From NCBI GenBank assembly GCA_003702495.1, contig REGH01000006.1:1-43142 (forward strand): a stretch of 43,142 nucleotides of DNA, in the 5' to 3' direction. Below are positions 35,124 to 42,262 of this stretch, piece by piece; the first letter of the stretch is position 1, and every line of letters begins with the position of its first letter. The translations under genes were made by a program, and so were the position numbers. The notes beneath the pieces were generated by a model that was given only the letters and a program-made list of their open reading frames with translations, made no database searches and was not told the origin of the DNA. This stretch comes from Candidatus Nitrosopumilus sp. (GTDB taxonomy: Archaea > Thermoproteota > Nitrososphaeria > Nitrososphaerales > Nitrosopumilaceae).

Positions 35124-35357
35124 CTAGTTAACACCTTTTCTTCTAGAGAGTTTTTCGCCAGAGAATTTGCTGGTACGCTCAAATTCTTCTGCTTTAGCCT
35201 TAACTTTGTCCCTTTCTTCTTGGGTTTGCTCTCGAATAATGACATCTTCTGCATCAGTATAGTTCTGACACTTGTTACACAGCCACAAGGTTCCCTTGTC
35301 ATCTGCACTATACTGAGGATAGCGTCTCTCTTCGCACGTCTTACAATAAAGAGGCAT
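35124..35357 (-). CDS. Zinc-ribbon protein with charged tail, 77 aa
   Basis: From ATG 35357: MPLYCKTCEERRYPQYSADD, then LWLCNKCQNY: Cys5/8 and CNKC, one zinc ribbon, then a Lys/Glu-rich helix (QEERDKVKAKAEEFER). Layout resembles the short RPB9/TFIIS-like ribbons (CKTC...CNKC), but no subunit assignment is made. Promoter box ATACGCTTAATTTG (35379-35392) lies 26 nt upstream and rules against the start at 35381, which it overlaps. Confidence 0.75.
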   Translation of the reverse strand: MPLYCKTCEERRYPQYSADDKGTLWLCNKCQNYTDAEDVIIREQTQEERDKVKAKAEEFERTSKFSGEKLSRRKGVN

Positions 35358-35378
35358 GATTTTGAATGAAATATTTCT

Positions 35379-35392
35379 CAAATTAAGCGTAT
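35379..35392 (-). promoter_or_regulatory. Promoter box ATACGCTTAATTTG
   Basis: TATA-like element with an extended upstream half, centred 26 nt before ATG 35357. Near-identical boxes occur at 27428-27441 and 29184-29199, upstream of other small genes. Confidence 0.55.
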
Positions 35393-35397
35393 TGGAT

Positions 35398-35592
35398 TCA
35401 TTCCAATTCAGATATAATCAGGGCACGTTTTTTGAGCAAATTTTCCAGATTTTTTTCCAATCGACGTAGTGTTTCATAATCAGGGTTTTGCTTCTTACTC
35501 TCAGATTCTTTATGTTCTTCTAATTTCTTAATTCTAGATTCAGCATCACAAAGAGCTTCTTGCAATCCGTCAACATCCTTTTCAAAAGACAA
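35398..35592 (-). CDS. Short coiled-coil protein, 64 aa
   Basis: Seen: one long heptad helix (SFEKDVDGLQEALCDAESRI, then RRLEKNLENLLKKRALIISE). TTG start 35592 with CTTAATTTG (35616-35624) about 28 nt upstream, overlapping the stop codon of the gene before it. Probably an oligomer or adaptor; function unknown. Confidence 0.62.
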   Translation of the reverse strand: MSFEKDVDGLQEALCDAESRIKKLEEHKESESKKQNPDYETLRRLEKNLENLLKKRALIISELE

Positions 35593-35619
35593 GTTACTAA
35601 AATTGAATCAATTATCAAA

Positions 35620-35874
35620 TTAAGGGTTTGGAGAATAAAGGTCTCTTTGACTCCACTGCTCTTTTTGATAATCAGTTCCAAAGACATCAAGGGATTTTGT
35701 AATGCATTCTTCTTGTTCCATTCCCTGCGGAAATAATTTCTTACAGTCATCTACTGCAAGTTGTAGATTTCTCTGATCACGTTCTGCAACATACACGTCA
35801 TAGTTAGAGCTACCAATTATTCCAATAATTATTGCAACTACAACTACTATGGACAATGGAATGATAGGTCTCAT
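35620..35874 (-). CDS. Signal-anchored small protein, 84 aa
   Basis: Seen: one N-terminal hydrophobic segment (about 4-22, IIPLSIVVVVAIIIGIIGSS), then a soluble outer part with two Cys (VDDCKKLFP, QEECITKS) that could form a disulfide. ATG start overlaps the stop of the 35-aa gene (ATGA), implying translational coupling. Function unknown. Confidence 0.7.
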   Translation of the reverse strand: MRPIIPLSIVVVVAIIIGIIGSSNYDVYVAERDQRNLQLAVDDCKKLFPQGMEQEECITKSLDVFGTDYQKEQWSQRDLYSPNP

Positions 35875-35978
35875 CGCCCTGTGACATAAGCGACATACAA
35901 TGCAACGGAAACAATACTAGATATGCAAATAATTATTCCAAGTTCTTTCTTAGAAAAAACTGCTGTTCTGTAACTCAA
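35871..35978 (-). CDS. Single-TM mini-protein, 35 aa
   Basis: Seen: MSYRTAVFSKKE cytosolic start, one TM helix (about 13-32, LGIIICISSIVSVALYVAYV), short end TGR. TTG start 35978 is the only usual start codon in the frame. Its TGA overlaps the next ATG. The ATGA overlap with another membrane protein makes it a likely partner. Confidence 0.5.
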   Translation of the reverse strand: MSYRTAVFSKKELGIIICISSIVSVALYVAYVTGR

Positions 35979-36011
35979 TGAATAATTTACTTTGTCACAG
36001 AATTTAGGGTT

Positions 36012-37142
36012 TTAGGATTCACATCCAATTCCATCTTGGTCCCCATCAAAGTTATGAGGATCAGGAGGTAAAACGGTGAATTTCTTGTATACAACATCAA
36101 CGCAATTCAAGTCTGGTGGAGGAGATGTAATACAAAAGTCTGGATACGATGGATCACAGTTTGTTTGATCCTCTAGAACAGGGGTTGATGCTGGAATGTG
36201 TTGGCAGCCGTGTTTTTGAGCCCAAGAAATATGTTCAAACTCCGATTGTCCACAGAATTCTGTACTCAAGTATCCTAATCCAGAATCTAACAATTCTTCA
36301 TTGAGGGATAATCCATTACAGTATACCACACCAAGCATTCTTCCATAACTTCCTTCAGTTTGTTTGTCATCCTCATCAACCAATACAAAGGAGTCAATTG
36401 GGCAGATTGTTTGAATGAAATTTCTAGCATCAATACCGTTTATTTCATCTAGTTCCGGCGCAGAAGCCAAAGTGAATCGAATTGATTTTCCATCAACATG
36501 AATTGTATCACCGTCAACTATTCTAGTTACAAATCCAGTTAGACATTCAGCATATCCAATACACTCATCAGGATTTGGAAAATTTCTGAATTCACGTTTT
36601 GGAGGTTCAACATAACATTCACCACGATGCTTCATTGCCATGTGTTCTGCATTCAAACTACAAAGATTGCCATAAGTTACTCCATTAACTCCGCACACAG
36701 GATTGTACTCCATGGTGCATGCAATTGGTGGCTTTTCAGAATACCAACCGCGTTGTTGCATCTTTTCAACTGATTTCGCATTGACGCAAGCTGGAGTTGC
36801 ATCATGTTTGAACATCAAATGTTTTCCTTCAAGACAAATTACATTCTCAGCTGAAATTCCTGCAAACTTTTGGTGATGTGGTCGCAAGTATTCTTTGATT
36901 ACCCCATCCATCATACACAGCCTTCCAGCATATGCCCCAGGTCCACATCTATCATCTAAAACACACATTCCATCAAGAGATGCAAAACCAGGTGCACACA
37001 TCCCCATATAGGAGCGATGATGGTTGCTCATATCATTCATCATTCCAGGATTACCAGAGTACTCAGGATGAGATGGTGCAAAGATAGGAGCTGGAGTTAA
37101 CAAAACAAATGCAATCACGGCAATTAAAACAGTATTCAACAA
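36012..37142 (-). CDS. Secreted Kazal-like / staphylococcal-nuclease fusion
   Basis: 376 aa, TTG start (TATA-like CTTAATTGAG about 24-27 nt upstream). Seen: signal peptide (about 1-22); Cys-rich region (45-80); a C...RGW module (103-133); a Kazal-like domain 142-176 (Cys142, Cys150, Cys161, Cys176 around NPVCGVNGVTYGNLCSL); an SNase domain about 202-297 with Asp210, Asp212, Arg222, Glu230, Arg268 matching the catalytic Arg35/Glu43/Arg87 and metal Asp19/Asp21 of staphylococcal nuclease (Asp40 is Ser here); a C-terminal excalibur-like end (FDGDQDGIGCES). Predicted extracellular nuclease; the Kazal part may inhibit or only scaffold. Confidence 0.88.
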   Translation of the reverse strand: MLNTVLIAVIAFVLLTPAPIFAPSHPEYSGNPGMMNDMSNHHRSYMGMCAPGFASLDGMCVLDDRCGPGAYAGRLCMMDGVIKEYLRPHHQKFAGISAENVICLEGKHLMFKHDATPACVNAKSVEKMQQRGWYSEKPPIACTMEYNPVCGVNGVTYGNLCSLNAEHMAMKHRGECYVEPPKREFRNFPNPDECIGYAECLTGFVTRIVDGDTIHVDGKSIRFTLASAPELDEINGIDARNFIQTICPIDSFVLVDEDDKQTEGSYGRMLGVVYCNGLSLNEELLDSGLGYLSTEFCGQSEFEHISWAQKHGCQHIPASTPVLEDQTNCDPSYPDFCITSPPPDLNCVDVVYKKFTVLPPDPHNFDGDQDGIGCES

Positions 37143-37174
37143 AATTATTTTGTATTTCTCTCAATTAAGAATAT

Positions 37175-37777
37175 CTAGAAACTATTTTCAAATGCTACTT
37201 CATTCAAAGGCAGTTGACCGCCACGTTTTGGTGCATCTGCTGTTCTTTTTCCAACTACAACCATCATGACGATAAGATGGTCCTCTGGCAAATTGATAAC
37301 GTTGGCCAATTTATCATAATCAAAGCCCACCATAGGACAAGAATCAAGCCCCATATCACGAGCTGCAAGCATAATGGTTTGAGCTGCCATACCACAAGAG
37401 CGAATTGCTTCATCTCTTTGTGCTTGAGTATCTTTAGAGTACTTTCTCTCAAGACTAGCTTTTACAAGTTCTTGTTTTTCAGGTGGATGATGCTTCCAAT
37501 AACGTACTGGATTAGTCTTCCATGCAGTCATATCACCACACAGTACAACAACTAGGGAACTGTCTTTTGGTTGAGCTTGCCCTCTAGCAGCTTCTGAAAT
37601 TTTCTCTTTGATTTCTTGATCAGTTACATAGACAAATCTCCAGTTTTGTTGGTTGTAACTGGTTGGAGATAGTATAACATGTTCCATGAGTCTTTTGATA
37701 TCATCAGAACTCATCTTGTGATTTGGATCAAATTTTTTGATTGCACGTCTTGTAGATACTGCTTCAAAAACATCCAT
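37175..37777 (-). CDS. Nitroreductase-family flavoprotein
   Basis: FMN-dependent NAD(P)H oxidoreductase. Seen: VSTRRAIKKFDPN (FMN phosphate site), LSPTSYNQQNWRFVYVTD, GMAAQTIMLAARDMGLDSCP (dimer/FMN), and VVVGKRTADAPKRG near the end; 200 residues, normal length. Substrate unknown. ATG 37777 with TAATTTATTT (about 37801-37810) about 27 nt upstream. The hairpin-repeat array lies beyond that promoter. Confidence 0.92.
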   Translation of the reverse strand: MDVFEAVSTRRAIKKFDPNHKMSSDDIKRLMEHVILSPTSYNQQNWRFVYVTDQEIKEKISEAARGQAQPKDSSLVVVLCGDMTAWKTNPVRYWKHHPPEKQELVKASLERKYSKDTQAQRDEAIRSCGMAAQTIMLAARDMGLDSCPMVGFDYDKLANVINLPEDHLIVMMVVVGKRTADAPKRGGQLPLNEVAFENSF

Positions 37778-37828
37778 AGAATTAATCCATTCTTTATCTA
37801 AAATAAATTAAACGAAAAGACAATCGAG

Positions 37829-37950
37829 ATTAAGACCAAGACCAAAAGTGTCTTGATGACATCCCTTATCACTTAAGATCAGAAACTATTGTCCTCTGAT
37901 GACAGTGATTTCATCTTAAGGTCTGAAACGATTGTTCTCAGACGACAGAC
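37829..37950. ncRNA. Three-copy 43-bp hairpin repeat array (candidate RNA)
   Basis: Three units with exact 43-bp period: TTAAG at 37830, 37873, 37916 and (T/C)GACA at 37857, 37900, 37943. Each unit is a hairpin on the same axis: CAAGAC/GTCTTG (37837-37842, 37850-37855), ATCAGA/TCTGAT (37878-37883, 37895-37900), GTCTGA/TCAGAC (37921-37926, 37938-37943). Units 2 and 3 differ at six of 34 positions; four of these form two compensatory base pairs and two lie in the loop. No reading frame. A possible end is AGACttGTCT followed by TTTCTT (37947-37962). Direction unknown; plus is favoured by the T-run. Confidence 0.6.
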
Positions 37951-38044
37951 TTGTCTTTTCTTAACAACTTTATGTGAATTTGATATTTAACCGGTACTAA
38001 TGATTTCTACTAGTGGCAAATGACGTGAACAAATTCAGATAGTC

Positions 38045-38053
38045 TATTTATTA
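38045..38053 (+). promoter_or_regulatory. TATA-like box of the flavoprotein gene
   Basis: TATTTATTA centred about 29 nt before the TTG at 38078, consistent with a leaderless or near-leaderless transcript and therefore with the TTG start. Confidence 0.5.
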
Positions 38054-38077
38054 CACCCCAGAGATTCACAAAATATC

Positions 38078-39091
38078 TTGAAGATTGCAGTAATGGGAAT
38101 GGGAGTAGCAGGTTCCTATCTAATGGCCAGACTCAAAGATTCTGAACATGACGTTACAGGATATGAGTTGAATCCAAAAGAGAGACATGACTCTATTTGT
38201 GCATGGGGTACAATCAAGCCAATACTTACTGAATACTGCAAAAAGACTGGCAGAGATTTTAACGACTTTCTAATTCATGATGGAAAAAACATGCATGTCA
38301 AAATGAACAATGATGTAAAGTTTGACATTGGGTTGCATGGATTATGTACATACGACAAAATTGGTCTAATCAAAGATTTCATTAAAGATTCTAAAATTAT
38401 CTACGGTAAGCCACCATCACTTGAAGAATTAGAAAAAGAGTATGACATGATAGTTGATTGTACTGGATTTCACAGAGTGTACTTGCCAAAACTCAAAGAA
38501 GATTTCTTTTTGCCAACATATGAATACAAAGTAGAATATGAAAATGGAGTTCCATATGATGACTTTTACATAGAGCCATTTCCTGGAATGTCGGGATATT
38601 TTTGGTATTTCCCATTAGGAGAGAATTGGGCCCACATTGGTGCTGGAGATTACAATAAGAATCACATCAAAGCGACAGATGAATTCTTGAAAAAACACGG
38701 GGGTAAAGTTCTCAAGACAAAAGGAAGACCAATCAGATTGGCAACTCCAGATAGATGTAAGCCATACTATTCAGGCAAAGTAGTAGGGGTTGGAGAATCA
38801 ATTGGAACTGTATATGCATTGTTAGGAGAAGGAATCATTCCATCAATGCAATGTGTAGAGTTATTCTTAGAGAACATGAATGATTTCAAGGCATATGAAA
38901 AGGCAGTAGAAGAGCACTACAAAGTATATGCCAAGGTTTTCAATTTTGTTAGGGCAAAAATCAAAAAAGATTTCAATTTCTTCAAATCACTTCCAGACTT
39001 TATAGCAATCTTCCGTTACATGAAAAAGAACGAAGATAGGTTTGGAATGGACATCAAAATTGCAGACTTGATGAAAGTAGCTAAAGCCTAA
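38078..39091 (+). CDS. FAD-dependent reductase, geranylgeranyl-reductase-like
   Basis: Seen: Rossmann FAD motif MKIAVMGMGVAGSYLMARL at the very N-terminus, which requires the TTG start; YDMIVDCTGFHRVYLPK (second FAD contact); a substrate-domain segment PFPGMSGYFWYFPLGENWAH with GAGDYN; and VVGVGESIGTVYALLGEGI, the GD/GE FAD-phosphate motif near the C-terminal third. 337 residues. This layout matches the GGR family that saturates isoprenoid lipid chains. The reaction is inference. The stop overlaps the convergent YkgJ-like stop. Confidence 0.85.
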   Translation: MKIAVMGMGVAGSYLMARLKDSEHDVTGYELNPKERHDSICAWGTIKPILTEYCKKTGRDFNDFLIHDGKNMHVKMNNDVKFDIGLHGLCTYDKIGLIKDFIKDSKIIYGKPPSLEELEKEYDMIVDCTGFHRVYLPKLKEDFFLPTYEYKVEYENGVPYDDFYIEPFPGMSGYFWYFPLGENWAHIGAGDYNKNHIKATDEFLKKHGGKVLKTKGRPIRLATPDRCKPYYSGKVVGVGESIGTVYALLGEGIIPSMQCVELFLENMNDFKAYEKAVEEHYKVYAKVFNFVRAKIKKDFNFFKSLPDFIAIFRYMKKNEDRFGMDIKIADLMKVAKA

Positions 39092-39792
39092 CTAAAACTC
39101 ACAGAACCAAAGCCTTCTCTGTTTGTTCTATTTGATGCCATGTTGTAATCATAAATTATCTTAGAATACTCTTTGAATTCTTCTTTCATTGGTTCCAGAT
39201 CCTCTGCCAAGTAGAATCCTGGACAGTCTCCTGTGAATTGGTATGTTGCATGAACACGTGGCTTTCCCTTCTCATTTTCAAGCCAACTGGAAAATGGATA
39301 CAAGTAACACACTCCAGGTCTGTCTGGATGCATAGAACATCCACCCTCTTCATTCAAAAATCTACAGGATATGTGAGTACCATCATCTGCTTCAGTCTCA
39401 TCGGTCTTTCTTTTGAGATTGATTGTAGTCATAGTAGTCATTTGACCGGATGGTCCTGGCTCTGAGTAGGTAACTGTCAGAGTTTCATTTTTGATAAACT
39501 CTGAGGGCTTTTGATATTTCAACCCCTTGCCAATTGTAATCAAGTCATCAGAAGTAAGTGGAAGTCTTCCTTGTCTATCACAGCAGTTGTGACAATCAGG
39601 CCAAAAGCATTTCCACAAAATGAATTTTTTTTCAGAATTTAGATAAGGTACATGAAAAACTACATCTTTTACTTTGATTGGTCTATCAGACACATCGGTA
39701 ATTTTTCCTAGCATAAAATTTCGAAGTATCGGATCAACATCCCAATCTTTTTGGAGTAAATCTAGTGATTCTTCAATCTCTTTTTGGGACAA
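39088..39792 (-). CDS. YkgJ-like cysteine-cluster protein
   Basis: Seen: CFWPDCHNCCDRQGRLPLT (CxxxxCxxCC), then CRFLNEEGGCSMHPDRPGVC, YPFSSW and GDCPGF: the conserved Cys clusters of the YkgJ/UPF0153 family, thought to bind zinc or an Fe-S cluster. 234 residues, TTG start 39792. Longer than many family members because of a 60-residue N-terminus. Biochemical role unknown. Divergent from the 106-aa gene. Confidence 0.85.
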   Translation of the reverse strand: MSQKEIEESLDLLQKDWDVDPILRNFMLGKITDVSDRPIKVKDVVFHVPYLNSEKKFILWKCFWPDCHNCCDRQGRLPLTSDDLITIGKGLKYQKPSEFIKNETLTVTYSEPGPSGQMTTMTTINLKRKTDETEADDGTHISCRFLNEEGGCSMHPDRPGVCYLYPFSSWLENEKGKPRVHATYQFTGDCPGFYLAEDLEPMKEEFKEYSKIIYDYNMASNRTNREGFGSVSFS

Positions 39793-39823
39793 TAAGTTAT
39801 AACATCATTTGCAGATGTTATTA

Positions 39824-40144
39824 ATGTTGAGCGAAAAAGGCAAGTATGCTTCAGCTACGGAAAACAGAAGATTTGTCTGGTCAGAAATAATTTGGCCTTT
39901 AATTTTAGAACTTAATGATGTTGCATTTACTCTAAAACAATTCCAAAACAAACGTGACAAAATTTGTCAGCAGCATAATCTCTCAATAAATGTTCCATCA
40001 CGAGGACTAGCATCACTGCAACAAAAAGGAATCATACTCAAAGAAGGTACACTCTACTCAATTCACTACAAGTTAATTCCTTACATGCGACTAAGAGCAG
40101 GGTGTGATTATGCAACTGCAATTAGAGAAGTTAGACTAAAGTAA
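39824..40144 (+). CDS. Hypothetical protein, possible winged helix, 106 aa
   Basis: From ATG 39824: MLSEKGKYASATENRRFVWS, a helical middle (LELNDVAFTLKQFQNKRDKI), NVPSRGLASLQQKGIILKEG that resembles a recognition helix plus wing, and a basic end. The TATA-like TTATAAC (39797-39803) is 24 nt upstream; starts at 39809 and 39815 are in frame. DNA binding is a guess from shape. Confidence 0.65.
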   Translation: MLSEKGKYASATENRRFVWSEIIWPLILELNDVAFTLKQFQNKRDKICQQHNLSINVPSRGLASLQQKGIILKEGTLYSIHYKLIPYMRLRAGCDYATAIREVRLK

Positions 40145-40190
40145 TTACAACAAATGATTATATTCTAAACATTCAAAATTTCTTTCAAGT

Positions 40191-40281
40191 AGCCCGATAG
40201 TCTAGCGGTCAAGGATTCTGCCCTCTGGATCTCACAAAGTGGATATAGGCGGAGACGGCAGTTCGAATCTGCCTCGGGCTA
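40191..40281 (+). tRNA. tRNA-Gln (CTG) with 18-nt anticodon-loop intron
   Basis: Acceptor AGCCCGA (40191-40197) pairs with TCGGGCT (40274-40280), discriminator A40281, no encoded CCA. T-arm GGCAG-TTCGAAT-CTGCC. Anticodon stem CTGCC (40218-40222) pairs with GGCGG (40248-40252). The 25-nt loop implies an intron; placed canonically at 37/38 it spans 40229-40246, leaving loop CTCTGG|A and anticodon CTG (40225-40227). A1-U72 and A73 fit archaeal tRNA-Gln. Splicing is by the tRNA endonuclease. Confidence 0.85.
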
Positions 40282-40302
40282 CTGGAATAATTTCTAAAAA
40301 TT

Positions 40303-40902
40303 CTATCTGGATGCTTGTGCGATTCTTTCTAGTTCGTTCTTCTTCTTTACGGAAGGAGCGTTAGGATCGTTTTCTGCAGCCAAGATTAGTTGTTCTGCCA
40401 TGTGTTCTTCAATTGGTTTTGGATTAGAGAATGTTGATTCTTTGATTGCATCAGCAATGAATCTCAAAGCCAAGTCTACTCTTCTGATGGGTGCAACATC
40501 GACTGATACATGGTAAACAGTACCACCGTAAACAATTCTAGTTGTATCCTCATTAGGAGCTGAATTTTCAACTGCTCTAACAAGTACCTCAACTGGGTTT
40601 TTTCCAGTCTTGAGTTCAATAATTGTAAATGCGGTTCTAACAGTATTGAGAACTTTGGTTTTCTTTCCAGTCATTCTACCGGTGTTCTTTGCATATTTTT
40701 TACCAAAGTGCATTGTCTTGTTGATTAATCTCTCAACAATATTGACATCTGCTTTGTTGAATCTTTTGAGTGCAGAACGACCAAAAGTATATGGTAAGAT
40801 TTGTTTTCTAAGAGAAATTGCAGTTTTAAGACCTGGGTCTTTTACTTCAATGTCAGATAAATCCCATTTTCTAAATAGTAACAAATTTTTTGTTTGTGCC
40901 AT
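40303..40902 (-). CDS. rps7: Small subunit ribosomal protein S7
   Basis: Primary 16S rRNA 3'-domain binder near the E site. Seen: 199 residues, the family signature YTFGRSALKRFNKADVNIVE, NPVEVLVRAVENSAPNEDTT, GGTVYHVSVDVAPIRRVDLA and a basic C-terminal helix. ATG follows the rps12 stop by 2 nt, with GGAGATAG just before it. Last gene of rpl30e-nusA-rps12-rps7; tRNA-Gln lies convergent just downstream. Confidence 0.97.
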   Translation of the reverse strand: MAQTKNLLLFRKWDLSDIEVKDPGLKTAISLRKQILPYTFGRSALKRFNKADVNIVERLINKTMHFGKKYAKNTGRMTGKKTKVLNTVRTAFTIIELKTGKNPVEVLVRAVENSAPNEDTTRIVYGGTVYHVSVDVAPIRRVDLALRFIADAIKESTFSNPKPIEEHMAEQLILAAENDPNAPSVKKKNELERIAQASR

Positions 40903-40904
40903 TT

Positions 40905-41342
40905 CTATCTCCTTGGTTTCTCCTTCTTTCCAATTACCAACTCATGAAGTGAAGTTCCATTTACTTTGAATACTTTGAATCTAACACCAGGAATATCTCC
41001 CATTGCACCACCTTGAGTTGCACCCATTCCTTGAATGTGAACCTCATCGTGTTCGTCAATAAAGTTCATTGCGCCGTCTCTTGGCAAGAATGCTGTAACT
41101 GTTTTACCATTTTTAATTAATTGAACACGGACACATTTTCTAATTGCAGAGTTTGGCTGTTTTGCTGCAACGCCAACTTTTTCTAAAACTATTCCTCTTG
41201 CTTGTGGAGCACCACCAAGTGGGTCTGCTTTTTTATCAATACCTAATTCTCTTCTCTTGTAAGTTGAGATTGCCCATCTCTGTCTTTTCTTTTTAGTAGT
41301 TAGAACTCTGCCTGCAAATAATCCAAGTGGTGATTTTCTCAT
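40905..41342 (-). CDS. rps12: Small subunit ribosomal protein S12
   Basis: Decoding-centre protein. Seen: basic N-terminus ([20 protein letters not shown]), [40 protein letters not shown] and a C-terminal [15 protein letters not shown] region; 145 residues, archaeal/eukaryotic (S23-like) length. The KQPNSA segment holds the residues that contact the codon-anticodon helix. Starts 3 nt after the nusA stop. Confidence 0.97.
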   Translation of the reverse strand: MRKSPLGLFAGRVLTTKKKRQRWAISTYKRRELGIDKKADPLGGAPQARGIVLEKVGVAAKQPNSAIRKCVRVQLIKNGKTVTAFLPRDGAMNFIDEHDEVHIQGMGATQGGAMGDIPGVRFKVFKVNGTSLHELVIGKKEKPRR

Positions 41343-41345
41343 ACT

Positions 41346-41810
41346 CTACATCTCCAAAGTTTGTCTTTCAGGACTGTTAATCAAGACACTAGTAATATCA
41401 AAATATCGTTTTGCAAGCATTCTTGCCTTCTCAGCATTTCTGCCCTCTCTTCCAACAACAATTCCTTTCTTTCTTGGGTCTACCATAACAATTGCCTGTT
41501 TTGTCCCGTCTGCCCGTGTATTTATTTTTACTTCAGATACTAGTTTAGAATTAAGCAAATTGGACAAAAATTTTGCAGGATCTTCGTCAAATTCAACGAG
41601 TTCAACATTTCTTTTTACAATGTTTTGTAATGATTTGATATGCATTCCACCCTTGCCAATTGCAAGTCCCATCTTTCCTGTGTTTACTACAAAAATTACT
41701 CTATCTTGTTTTTCATCTTCTACACAATCACGTGCTGTTGCACCTGTAACATTTTGGAACAAAGACATCATTCTCATTTGATCCGTTGTTAGTTTGATTG
41801 ATTGTGTCAT
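41346..41810 (-). CDS. nusA: Archaeal NusA-like KH-domain protein
   Basis: RNA-binding protein encoded with rps12/rps7 in most archaea. Seen: two KH domains, with GKMGLAIGKGGMHIKSLQNI (GKGG at about 55-58) and KKGIVVGREGRNAEKARMLA (GREG); 154 residues from ATG 41810, lacking the S1 and N-terminal polymerase-binding domains of bacterial NusA. A frame from 41828 is also open. Confidence 0.93.
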   Translation of the reverse strand: MTQSIKLTTDQMRMMSLFQNVTGATARDCVEDEKQDRVIFVVNTGKMGLAIGKGGMHIKSLQNIVKRNVELVEFDEDPAKFLSNLLNSKLVSEVKINTRADGTKQAIVMVDPRKKGIVVGREGRNAEKARMLAKRYFDITSVLINSPERQTLEM

Positions 41811-41864
41811 AATTCTTAATGTCTCCAAACAAAAAATGTCTCATTTAAACTTTCAATAGTATCT

Positions 41865-42188
41865 CTAATCATTTTTTTCCTCAGCTTCTGTATCTTTTAA
41901 AATTGATTTGATGTTTGCGTCATCGATTGATGTGAATGAAATTGTTGAAATTCTAAATTGTAAGCCGCACAATCTACCCAATGCGACTGAAGTTCCCTGG
42001 AAGTTCACTAAAGGTATTTTTTCTTTCTTTGCATCTGTTTCAATTTGCTCAACCATTTCTTTCTCTACAGATTGAGACAATACAATTAGCTTGGAATTTT
42101 TTACAGAGTTCAAAACTTGTTTAGTACCCATTGTTAACTTACCTTCTTTACGGGCATCCTTCAAAGATTTTTCAAGTATCTTACTCAT
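41865..42188 (-). CDS. rpl30e: Large subunit ribosomal protein L30e
   Basis: L7Ae/L30e-family RNA binder of the 50S subunit. Seen: MSKILEKSLKDARKEGKLTM, GTKQVLNSVKNSKLIVLSQS, IPLVNFQGTSVALGRLCGLQ; 107 residues plus a Glu/Asp/Lys tail. An AAGGA lies upstream of ATG 42188, chosen over 42206. First gene of the operon. Confidence 0.95.
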   Translation of the reverse strand: MSKILEKSLKDARKEGKLTMGTKQVLNSVKNSKLIVLSQSVEKEMVEQIETDAKKEKIPLVNFQGTSVALGRLCGLQFRISTISFTSIDDANIKSILKDTEAEEKND

Positions 42189-42262
42189 GTTTTTCCTTAT
42201 GAGCATCGTCGCAACAGGGCTTTATAGGTTTATGGAAAAATTACGCACACAAAAAACAAAGA

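Noticed and set aside
23775-37142. Integrated mobile element or provirus
   Set aside because: Many hypothetical small genes, but no integrase, transposase, capsid gene, tRNA-end duplication or compositional jump was seen.
37855-37926. C/D-box guide RNA (TGATGA and CTGA boxes present)
   Set aside because: Box order and spacing do not fit C-D'-C'-D; the boxes fall within the repeated hairpins.
37878-37943. Pair of palindromic protein operators
   Set aside because: Half-sites differ between copies (ATCAGA vs GTCTGA) while pairing is kept, which suits a structure better than a protein site; not fully excluded.
40191-40281. tRNA-Glu (CTC)
   Set aside because: A1-U72 with discriminator A fits Gln; CTC would need a non-canonical intron position.
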